Origin: Lepidurus packardi | Taxonomy: Eukaryota; Arthropoda; Branchiopoda; Notostraca; Triopsidae | NCBI GenBank assembly: GCA_023053545.1 | Contig: JAKZAN010000007.1 | Span: 5,704,001-5,768,000, forward strand | Length of the DNA: 64,000 bases | Reading direction: 5' to 3' | Part shown: positions 22,651 through 35,265 of the stretch, piece by piece | Numbering within the stretch: the first letter of the stretch is position 1 | Layout of the letters: each line of letters opens with the position of its first letter | Notes under the pieces: model-generated | Seen by the model: the letters and a program-made list of their open reading frames with translations, nothing else | Told to the model about the DNA's origin: nothing | The model's database searches: none | Translations under genes and position numbers: made by a program

Positions 22651-25509
22651 ATGGCTCAATTTGCAGGAGGTGGAACGCGCTTATTAGATACGCAGAGACC
22701 ATTTACACCGCGTGAAGATCCGAGGTATGTTATATGCGAGAAAGTTTTTGGGTTTTTTAGCATTTCGTTGCATTAAAGCACTTTTCGCAAGAAAAGGTTT
22801 GCATTGTTTGTGACTGGAATCCGTTTGGATCCGTTACCAAGACAACGGCAATCGGAAAGTTATACTCTTCCGCCTTTGGTAGCCGTTCAGGATGTCCGGC
22901 GACGAAGAAATACCGTCAGCGATGCTTCAGTATTAGGATTCCGTAAACTACCCTCGATTCGCTCGGCACCGGCTCAAGGAACGAGAACGCCATGCATTGT
23001 TGGCAAAGTAGCGAGAGAATGCCTGTCAGCCCAAGCTTCTGCTCGCTTTGTTCCGGCAGAATCCCGAGAATTTCCTCGAGTCAAGAAAGGGGCATGGCTC
23101 TCGACTTCATCTACATCGGTATCTTCACTAGAAAGCGGACACGTCACGGATGTTTGCGACAGCAGTGATGGGCTTACAAGTCGGGAACTGCCCAGTCTGG
23201 GTTTACAAGAGATTTTAGATAAGCTGGCGCAAAGCAGGATTGAAGATATATCTAGCGTTTTACATATTTTACGTCAGATTCTTAGCGAATTTAATGCATT
23301 GCAAAGGAAGCATTATAAGAAGTCGGTAGTCTTGTGTCTGTCAAGTCTTTCAGTCAACGATAGTCAACTGTTAGCTGAAGTTCTCCAGATTCTATTACTG
23401 GTATAGTAGCTATACTATTTTGTTGGAGGTCAGTTACTTAATACTTCATAGATCAAATGCTACGCCGGTTTTTTTCGGTGGTACTACAAATGTATTACGT
23501 TGGATAAGAATTTTGCTCAGGAAACCGAGGATTTGCTGGGTGAGTGTCAAGTGTCACTTTATGCAAGAGGAAGCTAATGCTAGAGATGGGGTTACATAAC
23601 AGATCCATTTCTGGAAGCGCTCGGCTCTTTGACACCTATTGAAGACAGTGAAAGTTGTACGTTTGCGTATGAATGTCTTCGTATCATGGCTGAGCGTCAT
23701 GTGACCCGGTCACAGCTACAAAGCAAGGGAGCGATGGAATTGCTCATCCTTCATCTCCAACTTATAAACGCACAAGTAAGTCCACTTTCTTTTCCCAAAC
23801 AACTTCTGCAGGATACAATCTTTATTGAACTAAGCTAGAAAAAGGAACGAGGAGCCACCGGATTTACTGCATCAGCCTTAGCGGAATTGTTACGAGCGGT
23901 ACGTCAGTTATCAATGGAAGACGAGAACAACGATGACTACATTGAACCGAGGCCACTACTTAAACTGAAAGAATCTGTGCTAATTTCCGAAGTAATTAAA
24001 ACTTTAAAAGGCTTCCTAACCGAAGTTAATATCGTTTTTAACCTTTCGCGGATCATGAGGCAAGGATTATATTTATAAAACGAAAATAATTAAATTATCT
24101 TCCTATTATCTAGCTTTACTTCAGCGGAGGAATGTTTATGCTCACAGTACTTAAACCACAACGATATCTTTACATTGCTGGCAACAGTACTGCAAAAGTA
24201 TCCGGGAAGGAAGAGTATTGTTGTTCGTATTGCTTTTGTGTTGGGCAACTTGGTATCTGTAGACGATAGAAGTCGAGAGCGAGTAAGTTTGAACAGTTTT
24301 TTGGCCCACCCATGTAAAAGTTTGTCTTAAAAGTTCGTAGAAATTGATGGGAATATGGCATCACTTATGCACGTATTTGAATACTACAGCGAAAAACTTG
24401 ACGAAGACTCAAAGGATGTCACCGATTTAATAATAAAGGTATGTGACTTAATAATACCTCTTCACTTGTAAAATATTTGTTTAATTTCCCGAATTTGGTT
24501 ATGACAGGTATTGCGAATTATTGCAAATTTATCCTTGACTCCTAGTATTGGTTACATGCTTTGTCAAGACGGTGCACTCTTAGAACTGCTTTTTAACTGT
24601 CTTCGTAACCAACGAGGAAATAACAATAATACGGTCAACAGCGAGTACCTGAACGCGGTACTCTTAACTCTTAATAATATCACCTTCTACGAAGCCGCTG
24701 GTCAGCATTTGGCGTGGAAAAAGGATGATAGGTTGTTTTGTGTTTTGATAACCTTAGTCGCAGATCGTGATGGTTATTCGACGTGCACGGCACTACGGGT
24801 ATTAGCTAACATTTCAAGATGGGCGCACGCAAGGAAAATTCTACTTCGATTCTGTAAAGATTTGCGTTTTGAGTACGTTTCGCAAGAAATACTTAATTGA
24901 CTTTTTTACGGTTCAAGTTGAACCAATATTGAATTTGCTCGACGCTGAAAAAGAAGTGGCACAGCTGGCCATGGGAATTTGTGTAAACCTAACTTCAGAT
25001 CCGGTTTTCCACGATGTTTTGCAGCGCAAAGGGATTATGTTACGGTACATAGATTCGTTTTTTTTTACGAAACAAAATCACAGTAATGCTGTGTTATGCA
25101 GTTTGCTTTCTGTTTTAAAAACGATTCAGTCGTCGGCTGATGGCGAAGATGTAAATTGGATGAAAGCTCTCTTGACAGTTCAATGCTTATGGAATGTAAT
25201 GTCGGGTGGTTCGCAGCTCGTTATTGGTGGATCGCAGATAAATGAGCTAATGGATATTCTCTTGGATCTCATGGGTAAGTGATACAGCATTATCTAATCA
25301 CGTAGTGTATTGCTAGAGTATACATTTTAAAAATAGATGAAGAATTGCAGTTAGCAAAGGGCGCTTTGAAAGAATTGCCGAAGAAAGATGCGTGCGAAAT
25401 TAACACAGCGAATGCCATACTGGCAGAAATTTTGGTTTGGGAAGAATTTGCCGTATTAGCTGGAACAGTATATGATGCGTGTGCAAACAGTCGAGTCGAC
25501 TTATGTTAA
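22651..25509 (+). CDS. ARMC2: Armadillo repeat-containing protein 2 (769 aa, ten exons)
   Basis: Exons, all in frame: 22651-22724, 22797-23400, 23452-23539, 23603-23775, 23839-24059, 24114-24282, 24334-24438, 24508-24853, 24918-25274 and 25337-25509. The N-terminal TQRPFTPRE matches the conserved TQRPFTPQE of ARMC2. From about residue 180 the protein is all-helical armadillo repeats: RIEDISSVLHILRQIL, KGAMELLILHLQLI, VVRIAFVLGNLVS, VLRIIANLSLTPSIG, LLTLNNITFY, LRVLANISRWAHARK and MGICVNLTSDPVFHD, in the same order as human ARMC2 (867 aa). ARMC2 is needed for motile-cilium and sperm-flagellum axoneme assembly, as a cargo adaptor for radial spokes, so expression in sperm or ciliated cells is expected. 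The intron at 24060-24113 begins with GC, not GT; the reading across it (RIMSFTSAEECL) fits the family well. Confidence 0.93.
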
Positions 25510-25712
25510 TACATTCCGTTCCCGTTCCCCCAAATACATTAAGTGAATTAATGCTAAGGTCAGCTAAAAGTTCTATTCGCCTGTGAGAATGGCTCCGCCC
25601 CCGTGAAGGCCCTCGTGGGAAACTTCCCGGTTCACTGTTTGTATCTCTGCCACTAGTCGGTTCGCGAGCGAGTGGAAACCTCGTGCTTTTGCTTTCATAG
25701 CATAGTGACAAC
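25510..25712 (+). promoter_or_regulatory. Short spacer between ARMC2 and WDR55
   Basis: Only 203 bases lie between the ARMC2 stop and the WDR55 start, on the same strand. It must contain the ARMC2 3' end and the WDR55 promoter and leader. I saw no canonical AATAAA in it, so ARMC2 may use a variant signal or one inside WDR55. Confidence 0.5.
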
Positions 25713-27380
25713 ATGCCGCCTAAAAATACATCTAACAAGAAACGCAAAGGTAAAGGACAAGAAAGTAACCAGAACAACACCCCTAATGGCTCAAAAAAAG
25801 CTAAAACGCTGGAGACTGTCGAAATCTCAGACGAGTCTGTATCCAGTGATTCTGACCCAAGTTCAAGCAGTGATGAGGACGAACAACTATTTATGAAGCT
25901 TCCTTCTGCCCAGGGTACTGGTGATAACAGAAACAGTGTTGCGATTGTCGACGATGAGAACGGCGATGATCCCTGCAACGCTGAAGAAACTCCAAAGGAT
26001 GAAGACAACTCTGATTGGGAATCAGCTGCTGAAACTACTGACGATGAAGCTGACGCAGTTGAAGCTGGACATATCGCTGGAGAAGATTCTATTTCTACAG
26101 AAGAAGAAGAGGAAGAAGAAGACGAGGTCGTACAAGCTATCAGAAGGGCAGTTGAGCCACAGACAAGGACCAAACCTCCTTCGTTAGATGTCAACAACAT
26201 GGTCGCAGATTTAAGTTTCCATCCAGAAGCTGACATTATTGCTGTAGCTACGATGGATGGACCTATCCATGTGTAAGTTAAGGTTATGTATTACTTACTA
26301 AAAGAGCTCAAAGAAAATATCTCTTAGTTACCAGTACACCAATGAAGAGTGTACTTTATCAGCTCGTTTGAAACATCATAAGAAAAGTTGCAGAGCGCTT
26401 GAATTCGGTATAGGAGGCATTCACTTGTTTTCTGCATCTAAAGACAAGTCGGTAGCTGTTGTTGATACTACTACCATGAAGATAACCCAACGGTTGAAAA
26501 AAGCTCACGAGTAAGTTCAATAAAGAAAAGCGAATTCATTTTAAACTGTGAAATTTCTCTAGTTCAGCTCTGTATTGCGTTCGGCCTATGACAGAGCACG
26601 TCTGGGCATCGGGAGACGAGGATGGTTTCGTAAAGGTATGGGACTTGCGAAGATCAACCCCAACTCCAGTGGTCGTGTTTAAAGAAATGGAGGAATTTGT
26701 TAGCAATATGATGACAGATGAGGAAAAACGCTTGTTGATTTGCACCTCCGGAGAAGGAAGTCTGACAGCGTTCAACACACGAGCCAGGAAAATGGAAGCA
26801 CAATCCGAAATGTACGAATCCGAGATGAATTGCTTGGGCTTGATACGGAACGAAACCAAATTAATCACGGGGCTAGCTTCGGGGAATATGTACGTTTTCG
26901 ATATGGGTTCCTTTGGTTACCACAGCGATAGTTTCGGGGATCATCCAGATGCAGTGAACGCTCTCATACCCATTACAGAAGATGTTGTCGTTACGGCTTG
27001 CGAAGATGGAAAAATAAGGTGAGCTAACAAGATTTTCCGCTGTCTAAAAAAAAGTAAAAAAAAAAAAAAAATGTTATTTCTGTTCTAGGGCTGTGCGGTT
27101 ATTCCCGCATCGGTACTTGGGCATAGTGGGACATCATGATGGATTTCCCATTGAACGTTTAGACATTTCGTCATGTGGACAGTTTCTAGCTTCGTCTTCC
27201 CATGATAGCGTGGTCAAGTTCTGGAATCTGTCTTTCATAGAAGATATGGAAGCACCCAAGGAATGCAAATCATTGCGTAATAAGAAGCGATCCCAGCGAA
27301 AAGATAAAATAGAACATCAGTTACCATCCTCTAATGTACGAAATACTTCCGAATTTTTTGCTGAAATGGAGAACGAATAG
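25713..27380 (+). CDS. WDR55: WD repeat-containing protein 55 (496 aa, four exons)
   Basis: Exons 25713-26272, 26328-26510, 26563-27018 and 27089-27380 join in frame. The N-terminus is basic then highly acidic (Lys-rich NKKRKGKG, then Asp/Ser/Glu runs to about residue 155), as expected for a nucleolar protein. A seven-bladed WD propeller follows: MVADLSFHPEADIIAVATMDG, HHKKSCRALEFG, SASKDKSVAVVD, WASGDEDGFVKVWDLR, LLICTSGEGSLTAFN, LITGLASGNMYVFD, VVTACEDGKIRAVRLFP and FLASSSHDSVVKFWNL. The last blade and tail (NTSEFFAEM, parallel to STDDFFAGL in vertebrates) are diagnostic for WDR55. The family works in ribosomal RNA processing and is essential in zebrafish. A run of A residues in intron 3 is an ordinary homopolymer. 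Gene order shows no operon, only tight packing behind ARMC2. Confidence 0.94.
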
Positions 27381-29135
27381 ATACTGTTAACTTCAAGGCA
27401 AGATTTGGTTTTCCTTTGGGCATCCCGAAGGTCCGTGCCGGAAGGGGAGTATGACCTGGCGAGTGGCGACCGAGGTACCGAAGTCAGGTGATCTTTATCA
27501 GCTATTTAAACTTCTTACGTACCTGCCACTGATAACAGTCACAGTTTAAGGCCACGGTATACTGCAAGCAATTGATAATTTTTCGTCAAAAGATTGCAAT
27601 GATGTTAGATCCCTATTTCTTTAGAATGCACCCTCGTGCACTCGTCGTGCACCCTGACCGGTCAGGATAAACCATTTTGTGCGTATAACCTCATCTATAA
27701 CTGAACAATTTAAATGAATTTACTGGCACCTTAGTTCACAATCGTCAAAAACGTTTGAAATCGACAAAATTAAAGAACTATCAGAGTTTTAACGAGAAAG
27801 GTTTTTGAAGGTTTCAAACTACGGTAACAGTAATGTAGGGGAATTTGTTACTAAAATAGGATTTTTGTAAATAGGCTTTGAAAAAAAATCTACAGGATGC
27901 AAAACAAACGCAAAATTTTCAAGTGTCGGCTTCAAACTGTACCGTCTTCCTAAATTTCATATTTATTTTCGTGGGGACGTTTTTGTTTTGTTGAGAAAAG
28001 GGTACTTCTCCATGCTGTTCGTCGTTCACGTTTTACCCTGTCCATCTAACAGGGATTCTTAGGTTAGGTTGGGATTCTTAGGGTGATCGAAAAATGTAGG
28101 CTTAAAAGCATATTGAAATTAGGTTTCATTTGGCTCGAGTAGGTTTGTTTGGAGACGGGTTTACTTGAAATAATGATGAAATTGTTTCCGTAGTATGGAA
28201 CCCTAAAACTGATTTCGCAGGTCGCGATTTGCAATTTACTCGCGTTTCACCTTTCCGTCTCGTGCGAGACTCGAAGCAGTGTTTCGGAACTTTAAAAAAG
28301 AGCTCCGTTCAGTTCCATTTTATTTGAGCTGAATTGAACTGAACGGCGTTGTATCGAAAGTGCTTTGATCTGAACATTGACCGGATTGGAACTGATTGGA
28401 CTGATCGGAGCAAGACATATTAAGAGTTAGCTGCATCTATTTGTTGTGTGTGTGGCATCCACTATGGTCGCTTCTTTGTTTTAAGTTCCTCACATGCGTA
28501 TTACTATGCCGTGATAACTACCATCTTAATATGTGTAAAATTGCGTAACTTCTATATAGCGGACAATCTTAAGTCAAAAGGAATTGATGTTTGGCATCTT
28601 GTATTTTACAAAGGATGACAATAAAAGTACCAATCGAGGCGTGGATATTATAACCCTGTTATGTAGCGGTTTGTTGTATTAACACTCTGTATGAGCATCT
28701 AGTATGGAGTCGACAGTATAGGAATGTTTGAAGGCAGTTTCGACACTGGCGCCTACGTTTTCGCGTCCAGAACTTTTCATCCCCAAAAATGTAAAATGGA
28801 AAGTTTGATAATTGTATTATATGTGTGAGCTTTGAAATTATGTAAAAATAATGTAAAGCAAATTCTTGGCCTTGAAATTATTTTGATTCGAAATACGAAC
28901 TGAGGATTGTTTATTGCATTTAAAATACATACAAAGAAATAAAAAATAATAATGCAAACTTCTAAATATACAGGTCTATAAGCTGTTCGTCAAACTTCTA
29001 GAGAATACGTGGCTTTGAGCGAACCGTCATATTTTTGTAAATCGAACAAAAGATGGATCACACTAGGTATGTGCACGAGCTTCGTCCAAATGTTAGATTT
29101 ATACATCTTTTAACGATTTATCAGAATAAGCCCAT

Positions 29136-29200
29136 GACTGCGTGGATAACACGCACGACTGGAGACCAGAAGGTCCCCAGTTCGATTCCCGGTCGTGTCA
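29136..29200 (+). pseudogene. tRNA-like remnant, possibly SINE-derived
   Basis: The sequence contains a good polymerase III B box (GTTCGATTCCC) preceded by GACTGGAGACCAGAAGGTC, which resembles the anticodon arm and variable region of tRNA-Trp/Arg, and ends in GTGTCA. The D arm is too short and the acceptor strands do not pair over seven bases, so it should not be a working tRNA. It is either a tRNA pseudogene or the head of a tRNA-derived SINE. I saw no poly(A) or tail repeat to delimit a SINE. Confidence 0.4.
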
Positions 29201-29394
29201 CTTTATTTAGTCGAAAAAACGAAATATGAAATGGCTTCCTTACCCTGTACCGTATGCCTTACCGGCAGGGTTCCTATTCCCGCATTCGAAATTGTGATGT
29301 TTCGGCACTACGAGCTAGAATAGGGAACCGAGCAGAGGATGGAACAGGGAAAGGGGCGAGGCTATCAATTTTTCAAAATTTTTTAAGGGGACCC

Positions 29395-30010
29395 CCTTGA
29401 TACAGCATTATTCCTTATGGAAAAAAGCCCAGAAAATGCTTCTCCGGAGCGAAAAAAGACCACGCCCCCTTTTTGGTCCAAATCACCACTAAGATTCGTC
29501 CACTTTCGAGGCCACGCCCCCGTTTTTGGCGCAATTCTTGAAAAATTACCAAAAATATAAAAAATGTCGCTTATATTAAAAAAATTACGAGTTATACTAG
29601 AAAACTAAATTTTTTGGAAACTAGATTTTGCGGGTAACGTTTTCGTATAACAAACAAGAAATTCAGAGGGTCATTGAAAGTTACTTAGAGGTCATTTGAA
29701 GGTTATCTGAAGCAAGGAAAGGCAGTTGAGGTCATTGAAGGTTACTTAGAGGTCATTTGAAGGTTATCGTGCAGGTTTCTTTATGGAGAAGCCCAGAAAA
29801 CGCTTTTCCAGATTGAAAAGAGACCACGCCCTTTTTATCCAATTCAACAATAGATTCGTAATTTTTTAGGCTACACCCCCTTTTTAGCGGGAATTTTGAA
29901 AAATCAAGCAAATATTTTCTAAATGTTCATTTGATTGCAAAAACAACATCGTACAACAAAAAACGATATTTTCTGGAAACTAGATTTTACAGGAACGTTT
30001 TGGCACAAAA
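29395..30010. repeat. Two diverged copies of a repeat around CCACGCCCCCTTTTT, with a short tandem duplication
   Basis: Copy A (about 29419-29640) and copy B (about 29781-30010) share, in order, AAGCCCAGAAAA-GCTT, a GACCACGCCC-CTTTTT block, a second CAC(G)CCC-C-TTTTT block and ACTAGATTTT followed by AACGTTTT. Between them a unit of roughly 38 bases (GGTCATTGAAGGTTACTTAGAGG...) is present twice, at 29669-29706 and 29730-29767. The element has no open frame. CCACGCCCC words also recur at 59950-60000, which may be a further diverged copy. Confidence 0.6.
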
Positions 30011-31333
30011 AAAATTCCAGTGGGAAGCAAAATATATCATTCGCATAATTTTAAAATCTAATTTTTGGAGCTAAGAAGTCACAGAACAAAAATTCAGACA
30101 GATATGGAAAACTGAGCCATAGAGCAATGTTTGGATGGGCAAACTGAAAAGAAAAGCGGAGAAGAAGTCGGAAACAAGGGCTACAATTCGAATCAATTCT
30201 GAAAATTAGTACAATAATACACAAAACTGAACCCAAAAGTGAACTCAGTCAGAAGATACATTGGTAGGTGACATCAGCAAGGAATCTTATAGATAGTTTA
30301 CAGTCTGTCCCTCTTTCTGTATACCCAAACCAGAAAGCCGTTAAACACCTACGGTAAATACATTAGGTCACTAATTCATATAAACGCATGTCAAATATTC
30401 TATTACCAAAGGGTTCGGTGCAGTTACGAACTTGGCCCTTCTTTTAAGTTCTTTCAGCGTTAAAATTGCACAATTCAAAACTATAATCTTAACCGCCGCT
30501 CAATATTAATAGTACACAAGGACCATTCGACGTAAGAACAAATATATCTACCCCTCTCAGAAGCCAATGGAATATCGACTTGAAGAAGTTTCTGCTCATT
30601 TCTAAGCCGTATTAAGACGTAAGTCATAACGACGACAAACCACGACGTATCTATTCTATAAACTATTAAATATATTTTAAACTATCTTTCGTCAATCCCA
30701 TACATAACTGTCCCACGTGTGACGCCACGTTTTCACTCAGCCTCATTTGCATAACAGGGTGTCTCTCCTAAAAAAAAATAAAAATTGCGAACTGGCGCAG
30801 GCAAAACCGAAAAAAGAATAACCGCAGCGGCATTTTGTTTGGACTCGTCCATCCTAAATTTAATAAAATCGTATGTTTTAAACTTAATAAAACTTCTTCA
30901 TGCACAAACGTTTGAAATGATACACTGAAAACACGCCTAAACTCCACAAACGAAGCCAAAATTTAATGCTTAAGAATCACAAGAATTTTGTGCGTAACTA
31001 TAAATATAGTAAACTAAAAAATTAAAAAAAATCAAAATATCCTAAAAGTGAATCGTGACAACAAAGTTAATTATTTAGTTACAGCTCATTCGGCTGCGCG
31101 AGCTCTACTGAGGAGAGGCGTGACTGTAAGCTGGCTAGAGCGCCTCTTGTGGACATTTCAGTCGCGCGCGCTATTCCAGTGGAAGTCCAGTGGAACTCAT
31201 TTCTACCGTTTTCATATTCCATTTAATTTCTTTTTCATGTCATTTAATTACTTTCATATTTAATTTCTATCAAGTGTTTGTTCGTACTTTACCGCGTTTC
31301 GAGGGATTAACTAACTGAGCACAGCACTGACCG

Positions 31334-31395
31334 CACTTTGGCAGATTTGGTTACTACAGATTTATAAATCGATAGTAACTAAATCTGCCAAAGTG
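31334..31395. repeat. Hairpin-forming inverted repeat, 22-base arms
   Basis: Left arm 31334-31355 and right arm 31374-31395 are complementary with one mismatch, separated by an 18-base loop. It could be the ends of a very short miniature element or a structured transcript element. No target duplication was evident. Confidence 0.6.
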
Positions 31396-34300
31396 TAACG
31401 CCTGTGTAACGTACGCCGTACGTACGGTACGGTATTTAAAAAATGCTTTTTCACCAAAATACAACTGTTATCGAAATCTGTGTGTCAACTGGAACAATAT
31501 TTGTACATTAAAAAGCGGGTTTTTTTAAGCAAAATTATTATTTACTTTGTGATCTGGTCGTGGAAAAAACGAATACCCGATGAGATTTAGTTGCCAACGA
31601 GATAAAAAAGGGTTTGAGTTCACTAATGGCAATCTCAAACTCGATCCCAGGCACGATTCTATGTCTAGGAATCAGAGCACGCAAGGCGCAGAGTCGCACG
31701 TGGAATGTGAAAATAAGGCTTAGCGGAGAACTGATATACTCCCCAGTGGGGGATGTCCCATTTTCTTAGGGACGATATTATCCAGGTAAGCAGCAGAAAA
31801 AGCCTTCTGTCACGGGATTCACTTCTCTCTGCAAAAAGGGATTCCCAGAAATCCCTCCAAAGCATCTCTATCTTATCTTTTCCTTCCCCGCATCCTTGAC
31901 ACTGGACACTGGAAAACTCGACGAGGCCATGATAATCTGAACATAATAACGGAAGTTCTGGAGTGGTTGCCCAGCTGCACACTTCTAAGTGAGGTGACAG
32001 ACACGGATTAAATAATTCAACGGTTATAGCTTAACGCTTCGCTGATAACACTGATAAAAAAGCTTTATCACCTTAAACGGTCGACTTTTTCTTCAAGTGA
32101 CTTCTGATCCCCGTAATTTATTTGCGGTATGACATTTTCCAACTATATCCTATCTTTCTTCGCCCCTTGTCTGAGAGTAGTACAAACAACATTCAAAAAA
32201 TAAACATCCGCGCCCTACCAGTAGTAGTGAGCGAAAAGTATGCGCTATTGGGGGTCCTACAGACGAACACACACGTATACACCCTGCAACTCAGAAATGT
32301 GCGATAGCTTTCACAGCAGGTATAATGGACTTCTGTACATAAAGCTCGCGGTCAGGCATTGACTTGTGTAGGTGGTAGGCTCTTGACGGATAGAAAGCAG
32401 GATTTTGTTTGTAGATGGCCGGAAAGAACGAAAACTCGATGCCGCCGAACAGGCCACGGAAGGGTGGAGTTCGATTAGTTTAACCTGCAAACCCCGGCAG
32501 GGTCACCTACATTTCAAACAAATACGACAGAGTAAGTCCATCCGTTCAGTCAGTTCTGTTTAAAGTCAACAAGAAACCCTCCGTGTTGTTGTTGACGGTT
32601 TGTGGGGTAACCGAAGCCTTGCGCTTGAAGACAGTTCCATGCATCAACACTTTGCACATCCATATATGCATGGGCATAAACGGCTACATAGCCCTGTGTT
32701 AAGGCGCAGGCCTCCGCATGCAGCTGTAGTTATTCCACGTATTATTATAGCCAGCAAACACATCCCATTTCAGGCATGAACTCGTCTACTCCGTCATACC
32801 AGAATTTCCGTAAGGAGAGACCGGAGATGACAGCTAAGCATGGTAGGTCCAGATTTCTATCGATTTCAGGACTGTGATGGACGAGCTTCTATTATCGAGT
32901 ACCGAACTCACTGGATAGCTTCAAACAAACAAAGTAACGAGTAGACGCATGCGAAACTCGTGCCTCGCTTATGCATCACAATATAAATTTATTCAATCGA
33001 ACGTCTCATCTAATCCGATTCCTATCCAACGCCCGTATACTTACGACGGTTAATTGCTATGTATGCAATAGCTTTTAGCCCTTTTGCCTCCCTCTCATAA
33101 AGGTCAAACTTCGTTAGCGAATCCTCGGCAACAGGAGCCTATTCAGATGCTTCATAACAAAGTTTGACACCAATTTGGAGTCTCTATCTTCTTGCGCGAC
33201 TTCAGTTCCCTCGCTTTTGGAACATAGTGCCTGCTTAAAATTCTCGCTCGAACTTCAGCAAGTAACATTCCGGAAACCCCAAATACTAGGAAAAACTTTC
33301 CCTGGCGTAGTCCCTCTGCATCGCAGGCTGACAGTAATTCCGCGGAGGAACAATAATAGACCGGAGAGGGAAATTTGTCTCTCAACCGCTAGCTATTATA
33401 CAGAGCAAGGGTGCAAAAAGGGGTGTTTTTAATAAGAGCCAGAGCCATTCAGAGGCACGTTTCGTTGATGGTATGGGGGAGTTGATAAGTTTGAGGAACG
33501 ATTCAGGTATCAAGTGTTCAAGTGCAAGGCGTCATTGTTGTAAAACGGAACGAAGCACGTGGCGGCATATAGGCAAGACGGAAAGGGCAGTTGAGGGGAG
33601 AGATCCCAATCCTGCATGAAATCATTATTGATATTGCTTTCTGTGTTCCAATAGTGTTCGTGGCATTGACGGAGTGAGGGGGAGAGAGTATGGCAAAATT
33701 CATAATTGAGGGGGTTCCTGGGTAGGGAGTAGAAGGAAGCTTGGTGCTGTTAATAACATCATTAGGCACTCAGGAGGGTAAATAGCATTATCAGCTAAAA
33801 TTTGAGGAGCAGCTATGTTGTGTTGGTCTTTCCAGGTCAGATGCGCAATTTGGGTGGCATTAAATCCTTCCCTGAGGCAATGCGAAACCTGAGAGCCAGT
33901 GACAGTCTGCAATGAACTTGACCACAGGTCATTGAAAGATGACCTTCCTTGTCAGATTGACTTTTTTGTCTCTCCATGCCTTTGGACAAGGTATATGGTA
34001 TAGGCATATGGTTGGAAAGGGGGGAAAATGCAAAATGAAATCCTCTTTTCTTCAAAAGCAAGTAGTGAAAGGGGAGGGACTGCCCCCGCGTTTGTCCTCT
34101 TCTCTTGCTTCTCTGTATATTCTATCTCGTTGTTGTAGTTGTGTGCTTCAGCTTGGGTATTCCGTCCGTGACGTCAGTTAATCGATAGGCAGTAGTCGAA
34201 GGAGACGCTGAAAGCTCGAAAGCAAGCAGTAGCACCCCACTGTCCTCACAGTTTTGCCTTGTATTCCGTGAAGGAAGCGTTGCTTTAGCTTATTGCGGGA

Positions 34301-34657
34301 GCGAGCGTCTCGTGTTCACGGAGCGCAGTAGAAACAGTCGGGCAAACAGCTCTGTGGTTTCTTGGACGTTAGAGAAACCTTGAAAAACAAAAAACAATTT
34401 CCTTTAAGTGAAGTGCCAAAACAACGCAAAATTGCGCCAATCGTGGTGTTGCATACTCTTTTACTTTAATGATAGAAGCAGTAAGCAAGGACACGCTAGT
34501 GAAGTCTTATTTCTCAAATCTTAAGTGCGAGTTCCATTGAAGACCATTGAGCATTGAAGCATTGAAGAACGGAGCTAACCCACGAAATAGTAGCTCTGCA
34601 ACCAGGACAGCATCCTACAATGGTCCCGCAGGGTTAATGGGATAAATATAACAACAG

Positions 34658-35229
34658 GTGAGCTGTTCTAATATGTAAAATTACGGAAGCTGTATACAAG
34701 TCATGGACACTGATTTTTTTCTCGTTTTTCTTTTGAATGAAAGTAAATTGCATAAGGGCGTTTGAAAGTTTAATGTTAAAAGAAGAATATCAGGAGCTTT
34801 GGATAGCCACTGTTTGTTTTAAGCAAGATAATGGTTTAAGGGTCTTCTTTATGGATAAGCCTAGGAATGTCCCGTGATTTGTAGGTTTATGACTGTAAAC
34901 ATGGTTAAAGCACATTTAACTTAACGCTTGACCTGGGTAAACCCCACGCATAGCATAGCATAGCACAATCAGGAGGTCTGTTTGCTCATTAGTAGCGAAT
35001 TAGGCAAATTTTACGGACCTCCGGTGGGAAATCTTCCAACGCACGTCGGATTGACAAGTTCATTCTCAGAAGTCAGCCCAAAGCAAAAGTATTAAGAAAG
35101 GGTAAGGGATTAAGGTGCATGGCGTTTTCATACCTGTCTGTCTCCTTGTCCATCATACGGATTAGGACGATCGTATTCTATCAAGTCATCCGTGCTGACT
35201 TGTTCTCTCTTTTCTGTTTGCATTTGTAG
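34658..35229 (+). other. Probable 5'-UTR intron of frizzled
   Basis: Donor CAG|GTGAGC at 34658 and acceptor TTTGTAG| at 35229 give a 572-base intron upstream of the frizzled start. The in-frame codons before the ATG at 35266 are not methionine, which fits a leader exon. Confidence 0.5.
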
Positions 35230-35265
35230 GTGTTCCCCCAGTACAAGGAGTGTTTGACAACAGAC

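Larger units (their letters stand above)
27381..35229. other. AT-rich intergenic stretch with degenerate repeats; frizzled 5' region at the right end
   Basis: No protein-coding exon could be supported. It holds a tRNA-like remnant (29136-29200), a duplicated repeat (29395-30010), a short hairpin (31334-31395) and, near 33.5-34.1 kb, overlapping minus-strand frames that might be decayed mobile-element coding sequence but match nothing I know. A donor site (CAG|GTGAGC) at 34657/34658 probably ends the non-coding first exon of frizzled, spliced to the acceptor at 35229/35230. Confidence 0.5.

Noticed and set aside
22284..22652. 122-codon minus-strand frame at the ARMC2 start
   Set aside because: Overlaps the ARMC2 first exon and promoter; no family resemblance.
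25400..26236. 278-codon minus-strand frame with long Ser runs
   Set aside because: It is the antisense of the ARMC2 end and of the acidic WDR55 exon 1; both sense genes are secure.
29136..29200. Functional tRNA
   Set aside because: The B box is good but the D arm is shortened and acceptor strands do not pair; kept only as a remnant.
33518..34061. Overlapping minus-strand frames that might be a decayed transposase
   Set aside because: I could not find catalytic motifs, ends or a target duplication, and the frames do not join into one protein.
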